Of a stretch of 64,000 bases of DNA, positions 57,641 to 64,000 are shown one piece after another; position 1 is the first letter of the stretch; the number at the start of each line of letters is the position of its first letter. Both the position numbers and the translations under genes were made by a program. The notes beneath the pieces are model-generated. The model was not told the origin of the DNA. It did not search any database and saw only the letters and a list, made by a program, of their open reading frames with translations. The DNA comes from Gnetum montanum (lineage: Eukaryota > Streptophyta > Gnetopsida > Gnetales > Gnetaceae), in the NCBI GenBank assembly GCA_015680685.1, contig MNCI01020610.1:134832-198831 (forward strand). The letters run 5' to 3'.

Positions 57641-59598
57641 TCATTATTTCGGATCTCTCCCTTACAACTTAGTCATGGGGGAGATGGCCACCAATACTGA
57701 TCATATGAGGCCCTCAATTCTTTTTCGATTTTTGTTTTACACGTTTTTGTTTTACAATGTTTTTGTTTTACACATTTTTGTTTTACAACTTTCTTTAACT
57801 TTTCTAGTTTTTGTTTTACAACATCGTTATACTTTTTCCATTTTGTGTGTGTGTGTGTGTGTGATCCACCCTGTAAGTTTGTCACCCAATAAGTATTTGG
57901 AATGATGGTATGAATTGTTTTCATATTGATTGCTAATGTTTGGTTTTTACCTTTAGGTCCCAATGTTGATACTAAGGTATGTTTCTTTTGATATGGCAGG
58001 CAATGAGACCATTTCATCCATCCATCCACTAGTTTCTATGGTATCTCTCGGCTTGGAAATGTACAGTCCCCTTTTAATAAGAACTTAAACGAATCAGTGA
58101 CTAGATATTTCTCAAACTAAGGAAGGACTTAAGGATTGAAAAGGGTGTGACTTCAAGGGAACTTGATGCTTTCGTGTTGGTCATTCTCTTGGGTGCTTGG
58201 ATGTTTTTCTTCTTGAGCTTTCTTGTCGTTCCGATGTTACCTAATTATCGGAAGCTGAGTTAATAAAAATAAGAAGTCTTTGCATGGTGTGGTACTCACG
58301 CATAAAAACACAAAACACAAAAAAAAAAGTGAGAATTCAAAGCACACCCCTTAGACGAATAAACTTGGGCTACAAGCACTAGTTATTGAACCAAAAGTGT
58401 TCCCTCTAACTAAGGCTCTTCTCGCTTCCCATTCTCTCCTTTGTTTCGTCAGAATGATGGTGGCTCTTTGGAGATGCATTCTTGTTACCCAAGTACATGG
58501 TTTAGCCGAATGCATTGATGCGAAGTCACTGGATGTGGTTGGTTTTAGGTTGGAGTTGGAATAGGATTTGTTAAGTCACATTAATCATGAAACACACAAG
58601 GGGCTATACACCACCTTGTTCTTGGGATTCCATTCCATTTTCTTCTCTCCATACTTCTCTCCACTGTTCACCTCATTACCGGTTGTATCATTAGTGCATA
58701 TATTTTAGTTGATGCATTGTTTTCTTTTTGGTAAATTCTTGCGGTTAAGACTTTAACTCTTGTTCCAAATGACATTCCCGGAGCCTACGAACTCTTTGAA
58801 TGTGGGTTTGTCAGGGCATTAAGGGCATGCGCTTGCTTTGAGGAGGACCCACTGACATTCCTATTTGGAGCATTAGTTAAATTCTTTCCCCTAACATTTC
58901 TCCAATCTAATTTCTTTTGTTCATTTCCATCTTGACATCCACTTTACTGATGTTTTCAGTTGTCCTTTTTTATCTATCTTTCTTACTCCTTTTCTTTCTC
59001 TATTCTAACGCTACCGGAGGTTCATGATTAATCATGGGGGTACGGGGCCGATTTTTTTTATTTTCTCCTAGCCTCGAATTTTTGATTTTCTTTCTAACCC
59101 CTACACCTTCGGTAGTCATCATCAATATATTCCCATATTCGTATTAGCCATACGACAACCTAGCCAATGGACCTACACCGAAGCAAGGTATCAATTACAT
59201 GATGATTCATTTACCCTTGCTAATATAAGATTGTGTTGTGTGTACAGATGGTGATCATACAAACAACGGATTGGATCTGGAGCAAACACTTGGAATGGAG
59301 CAATGCTGAAGCAGCTATGCAATGGGCAAGATCGATGGCGCGCTTACAGATGGACAACGAAAGGCGTAATCTTGGCGTTGGCAGCAACAACACTTCTTTC
59401 TCTCTCTCTCTTTCTCAGCTGCCAACTAACGCCTGATGTCATTGTAATAAGGTGTTCACCCTTGTTGTCATGAACACCAGTTTTGTCAAGTCTTGTAATG
59501 ATGATCTGTTCACATGTCATCCCATTAGTTCCATTCCCCTCAATAATTCCATACCTTCCCGATATTATTGTAAGGAACTCGAGGATGAGTTTTTATTT
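57641..59598 (+). other. 3' spacer of element D with remnant of pol end
   Basis: Begins with the pol terminus (SLFRISPLQLSHGGDGH), then TTTTGTTTTACA repeats (57720-57820), a (GT)n microsatellite (57843-57862) and a long conserved non-coding region. At about 59233-59436 lies the conserved small open segment described for B (WIWSKHLEWSNAEAAMQ). Confidence 0.7.
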
Positions 59599-59599
59599 A

Positions 59600-59611
59600 G
59601 TCATGGGGGTA
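59600..59611 (+). other. Polypurine tract of element D
   Basis: GTCATGGGGGTA directly before the 3' LTR. Confidence 0.82.
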
Positions 59612-60621
59612 TGATGAGACACGATATCACGTACACGATATCGCGTCGTTCCCTGCGATGTCCTGTACGCGATATCACAGTCCGTCGCCAAATCTATAAA
59701 TAAGAGGCGGCACTCCCCTTATTCCTCATCCTAGTCTATAAGTAGCGAAGCTCTGACAATTTGATCACTCCAGAGATATATTAATTTCCCATGTGCCTGC
59801 AATAGGAGTCCTAGAGTGAATGGATCTTTATTCGAGCAACATTGTACCTAAACCCAAAGTTGTGCACGACAATAAAGACAAACTTTATTGGATAAACCTT
59901 GCAATGCATGGAATAGGATTTTATTTTAATTGCTATTTATTGCTTTCCTAGAATGCGGTACGAGTACGACTTGATTACGAGCATCTAAGGATGTGTACGG
60001 TTAGTCAAGGAATCAGCTACTCGTCGCATGTGGTATGAGTACGACTTGATTACGAGCATCTAGTGTAACTACTTGGTAACGTAGTGGCGTATTCCAGGAT
60101 CTACGCTTGGTAATCCCAGTGGTAGTTGAACACCCCGATGTGTATGGTTAGTCAAGAAATCAGCCGCTCATCGCACTTAGGCTAGATAGGTTCTCTCAAC
60201 CCTTTCCTCCTAGTTAAGTGCCTCAGTATGACCACTTCGAGCATGTGCGTTACGTGTGGTGATCCTAGTAACGATTAGCATTTGGTAGCCACAGTTGCAT
60301 CGGTTCAGGGTGTGTACAGTAAGTGGGAATGAATGCTGATGCTAGTTAATTTAGACCTAGTTATTAGTTAGAGTTAGTAAGACTTCTCAACCCTTCACCT
60401 CATAGCATAGGAGAAAAACATAAAAAGATATAAAAATCGTATACCTCGGACTTACTTAACCATACACTATGACAACTACAAGTAAGTCTGGGAAGACAAC
60501 GAACGATTAACCTTAAGTGTTCCATGAAGCGCATAGGCATTTAGCCTGCGGAGTTCGACCAGATCGTGCGTGCTATGCTCATTTCGTATGGTTGAGTGTA
60601 GGGGTACCTCACCACTCATCA
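59612..60621 (+). repeat. 3' LTR of element D
   Basis: TGATGAGACACG...CACTCATCA, 1,010 bp. GATATC cluster 59619-59687, TATAAATA 59695-59702. Confidence 0.92.
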
Positions 60622-61448
60622 ATCTCCTATGCTATCGAGGTGAAGGGTTGGAGAAACTAACTAACTCTAACTAATGAACTAAGTCTAAATTACCTAGCGA
60701 CAGCATCCATTCCCACTTACCGTACACACCCTGAACCAATGCAACCATGGCTACCAAACGCTAATCGTTGCTGGGATCACCACGCATAACTCACGTGCTC
60801 GAAGTGGTCATACTGAGGCACTTAACTAGGAGAAAATGGTTGAAAGAATCTAATCTAACCTAAGTGCAATGAGCAGCTGATTCCTTCACTAACTGTACAC
60901 ATCTTGGTGCACGACTACCACTGGGATTACCAAGGGAAGATCCTGGATATGCCACTGGGTTACCAAGTAATCACACTTAGATGCTCGTAATCAAGTCATA
61001 CTCATACCGCATTGCGATGAGCAGCTGATTCCTTGACTATCCGTACACATCCATAGATGCTCGTAATCAAGTCATACTCATTCTGCATTACTAAGAGAAA
61101 GTAGTAAATAACATTAAATAAAATCCTATTCCATGCACTGCAAAGTTTATCCAATCAACTTTGTCTTTATTGCCATACACAACTTGTGTTCAGGTACAAT
61201 GTTTCTCAAATAAAGATCCGCTCACTTTAGGACTCCTACTGCGGGCACATGGAAAATATTCTATCTCTGGAGTGATCAAACTGCCAGAGTTTCCCTACTT
61301 CTAGTCCAGGATGAGGAAACAAGGTAGAGCTGCCTCTTATTTATAGACTTGGCGGCGGACCACGATATCGCGTACGCAATATCGCAAGGGACGACGCGAT
61401 ATCGCATGGGATGCGATATCGCGACTACCGTGATATCACGTCTCATTA
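60622..61448 (-). repeat. Solo LTR E, second part
   Basis: Continues 52987-53198: ATCTCCTATGCTATCG aligns with the same internal site of B's LTR. U3 cluster on the minus strand (61360-61440) and TATAAATA (complement near 61337-61344). Ends CTCATTA. Confidence 0.8.
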
Positions 61449-63068
61449 ACAATTCATTGGAGAACCAACGAATTATATGATGATGAAGACAAAGTTTAGA
61501 GTACTCAATCTTATGTAGGGGTCTCCTATGTACATAACCAAAGACAACATCATCCCAACTCACAAACTCATAACCTAGCTAGTGATGATAAACCCCTGTT
61601 GGCCACTAAGAGCCTAATGCATATACAAGAGGTTGTTTGAATATCCCATAGGCATGGCAATGAAAGCCATCTACCTAGGCTTGATTTAAATAACTTTCCC
61701 AAGTTTTCAAGAGGCTATGATTTAGATCCGCAACATCATTTGCAAGCCTTCTATAATGCCTATGCATGCAATAACATTGATAATGGATGGAAAAGACTTA
61801 AGCTTTTTCCTATGACACTCATTGGCTAAGCAAAAGTATGGTATAGGTCTTTAAAACCAAAATCAATTCAACATTGGCCGACAATGGTAGAACTATTCAA
61901 TGAAAGATATCAAACTTATGCAAGAGTGTTAGCCTTGAGGAGACAAATCCAAGAGTGGAAACAAGGACAACATGAACCCTTGGACATGGCCTTAGAAAGA
62001 TATTACTTTTTGTTAAACAAGTGCCTAGGCCATGGGTTCTCCGAGGAAAGGTTAATGTACCACATTGTGGATGGGCTCCGTAATGAAACAAGGGAGACCC
62101 TGGGGATGTACACCCCAGGTCAACTATATGAACTCTGAACCCACTAATTCCAAGAGCTTATTAAGCAGATAGCAAATAAAGAAGGAAAAATAAATAAATG
62201 GGAGAATGTTGAAAGCTCTCAACAGGACTAAAATCTTAAAATAGCAAAGGTCCATGGTCATGAAAAGGAGAAATCAACTCACCTCAAGGAGGTGGAATCG
62301 TCTTTGCCAATACTACAATCACTAGATGAAATTGAGGTAAGGATCAATAAGATGAAGAAATGGGTACATGAAAAATGCGGAGAGTATGCCAACATTATTA
62401 GAGGTGGAACTACGCCAAATTAAGAAATAGGATAGGACACCACGCAACAATCAGAATGAAGGGTTGAAGAAAATAAGAATAGGAACTCAACTGCCAATCA
62501 TATGTATCAATGTAATGTTTTGTTGTATGATCACCCCAAGGGCCAATGCCGTGTCTTGTCACATTTACATGAGCATTGAGGAGGAATGCTACATCTAGAT
62601 TTCATACAGAAGTACCAAGTTCAACCATAGTGGCAAAAGCCCGAGTCGTGGGGGAGGCCACCACCAAACAGACCATACCCTTCGTATGTCCCGATGCTAA
62701 ACATTTATTATGTTCAACATCTTGTTTCTCCAACCAGATCAGCATCCTCCACTTCACCTCATTGTAATCGTTCTCTCGAGTACTATCCACCCATGTCCTC
62801 TCCAACAAGATCACCAAATCATGTGCCTTACACTTCTCCTCAACCTCAATATTCTCATCCTTCATCTCCTTCTACATCACCACCAGTTGTGCTAGAAGGT
62901 TTTGCACCACAGCGCCAACCCACGAACGTTACTTATGTTGCTACCGTCAACAGTAGTGGAGGTCCTCCACAACGTCAGAAGCATCATTTCTTTAGACATG
63001 ACCGAAGAAAGAGGTAGCACGGTTCTGAACCCACTACATCCACCAACTCAACACAAGCTCAATGCTAT
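61449..63068 (+). pseudogene. Gag of element F, main part (broken)
   Basis: From about 61575: DDKPLLATKSLMHIQEVV, RLDLNNFPKFSRGYDLDPQ, HLQAFYNAYACNNIDNGW, then the best open stretch 61884-62138 (MVELFNERYQTYARVLALRR, EPLDMALERYYFLLNKC, YHIVDGLRNETRETLGMY). Near 62510-62580 is CNVLLYDHPKGQCRVLSHLH, the family's H-P-K-G-C motif with the first Cys pair altered. A Pro/Ser/Tyr-rich tail runs to about 63010. Stops in between. More distant from B, C and D than they are from each other. Confidence 0.8.
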
Positions 63069-63921
63069 TGATGAGTGGCGAGGAACCCCTACATTCAACC
63101 ATACGAATATGAGTGTTACATGCACGATCCGGTCGAACTCCGTAGACAGACTAGTCGTGGCATCTAGATAGTTAGCCTTAGGTCGCAATTTGCTGTCTTC
63201 CCACCTGGACTAATATTAGCTTTGTTACGTATGGTTTAGTCCAGAGTGAGGTGTATGATGGGTTTCTAATCTAACGCTACTCTTGAAGGCAATGGAAAGT
63301 AATATTATCTAAGCTAGGAGAGAAAGGTGAGAGAATCTAATTAAGCCTAAGTGCGATGAGCAGTCGTTCCTTGATTATCCGTACACATCTTGGACTTCGT
63401 GTATGACTACCACTGGGATTACCACGCATAGATCCTAGGTACGCTACTGGGTTACCAAGTAGTCACACTTAAATGCTCGTAATCAAGTCGTACTCATTCC
63501 ACGTTCTAACATGAGTTTAAGGGTGAGAGAGTATTAATTAGGAAAGCAGTAAATAACAATAACAATTAAATAATTAAATAATTAAACTAAGTCAATGCTG
63601 CAATGATGAAGTAATCTTGATCTTTATTTCCGATCATGTGCGTGTCCAAGTACATCACACTCAAATAAGGATGTCGTACAATTACAATCACCACACTGTG
63701 GGCATACACTAGGAAATAATTCTAACTCTAAGAAGGGAAAACTACAAGAGTCTGGGTAAGGAACTAAAAACTGGATGGAGAAACAAGGGAGAGTCGCCTC
63801 TTATTCATAGAATTGACAGCGGGCTACGATATAGCGTACACGATATCGCGTCGGCTATGAAACCGAGGATGCGATATCGTGGGTGCGTTATCACGGTTGT
63901 CAGAAAATTCATGACTCATCA
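63069..63921 (-). repeat. LTR G (minus orientation)
   Basis: TGATGAGTGGCGAGG...ATGACTCATCA, 853 bp. U3 cluster of GATATC/GATATA words 63821-63897 on the minus strand. The right flank, read on the minus strand, has GAGTTCAAGGAGAAAG, resembling the sequence before the polypurine tract in B and D, so it may be the 3' LTR of an element continuing past the window. No matching target duplication was found. Confidence 0.7.
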
Positions 63922-64000
63922 ATTGTGGTACATCTTTCTCCTTGAACTCACCGCCTCATGTTACCTTATCAAGGCCACTAATCAACACTCCAACAACCAT
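63922..64000. other. Right flank of LTR G
   Basis: 79 bases, either the 3' end of element G or a resumed part of F; too short to decide. Confidence 0.4.

Larger units (their letters stand above)
53199..60621 (+). mobile_element. Element D: pol-deleted Athila-lineage element nested in LTR E
   Basis: LTRs 53199-54224 and 59612-60621, flanked by ATCTT (53194-53198) and ATCTC (60622-60626), a target duplication with one change. Inside are the tRNA-Asp primer site, gag, protease, then a direct jump at about 57640 to the last codons of pol, the 3' spacer and the polypurine tract. RT, RNase H and most of integrase are missing, so the element could only move using enzymes from a relative such as B. 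Length 7.4 kb. Confidence 0.9.
51971..64000 (+). mobile_element. Element F: Athila-lineage retrotransposon, interrupted by E/D and G; 3' end not seen
   Basis: 5' LTR 51971-52806, primer site, and start of gag at 52940. Gag breaks off at 52986 at solo LTR E and resumes at 61449. A Gag core is readable to about 62600 and LTR G interrupts again at 63069. Protease, RT and integrase are not in the window. The right limit is unknown; 64000 is simply the window edge. Confidence 0.75.

Noticed and set aside
57673-58029. Minus-strand Lys-rich open frame
   Set aside because: Antisense of the TTTTGTTTTAC repeat in the spacer of element D.

Overview
The window is nuclear DNA of a land plant. Two host genes with spliced exons sit in AT-rich sequence filled with nested Ty3/gypsy LTR retrotransposons, SINE-like remnants and simple repeats. 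Long introns, very large Athila-lineage elements and advanced decay suggest a seed plant with a large genome, possibly a gymnosperm; the lineage is inference.

Layout. (1) 1-765: minus-strand integrase relic of the Tat branch. (2) 1029-24688: element A, a minus-strand Athila-lineage element with a 5-bp target duplication ACATG. It has Gag, protease, RT-RNase H, integrase and a third coding region downstream of integrase. Its 5' LTR is split by element B (13635-24114, minus strand, target duplication ACTGG). (3) 24864-25760: LINE-type ORF1 relic. (4) 26705-32032: seven-exon cyclophilin gene of the CYP22/PPIH type (plus strand), with repeat remnants in its introns. (5) 33446-42125: element C (plus strand), a relative of B with a truncated 3' LTR. 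(6) 42131-44860: AT-rich spacer with a SINE-like remnant. (7) 44861-46211: three-exon HIPP-type metal-binding protein gene (minus strand) with a long Glu/Lys repeat. (8) 46212-51970: spacer with tandem and dispersed repeats. (9) 51971 to the end: element F (plus strand), interrupted by solo LTR E (minus), which is itself interrupted by element D (plus, 53199-60621, pol largely deleted). LTR G (minus) interrupts F near the right end.

Elements A-F share a primer-binding site matching the 3' end of plant tRNA-Asp, LTR ends TGATGAG...CTCATCA (C starts TGATGAA; the ends of A and E are slightly diverged), a Gag N-terminal block I do not recognise, and an unusual CxxC...HPKGC motif. G has only its LTR in view. 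All coding regions of these elements are broken. Most of the stops I checked look like C-to-T changes on one strand or the other, as expected from deamination of methylated cytosine.

Most interesting points: U3 regions carry clustered GATATC palindromes next to the TATA box; a matching cluster plus TATA box lies inside element A upstream of its third coding region, which looks like an internal promoter; D keeps gag and protease but lacks RT and integrase; catalytic residues are lost in B and C; and the cyclophilin gene carries several changes at conserved sites plus a missing AG acceptor. The two N gaps and one duplicated junction look mis-sized or misassembled.
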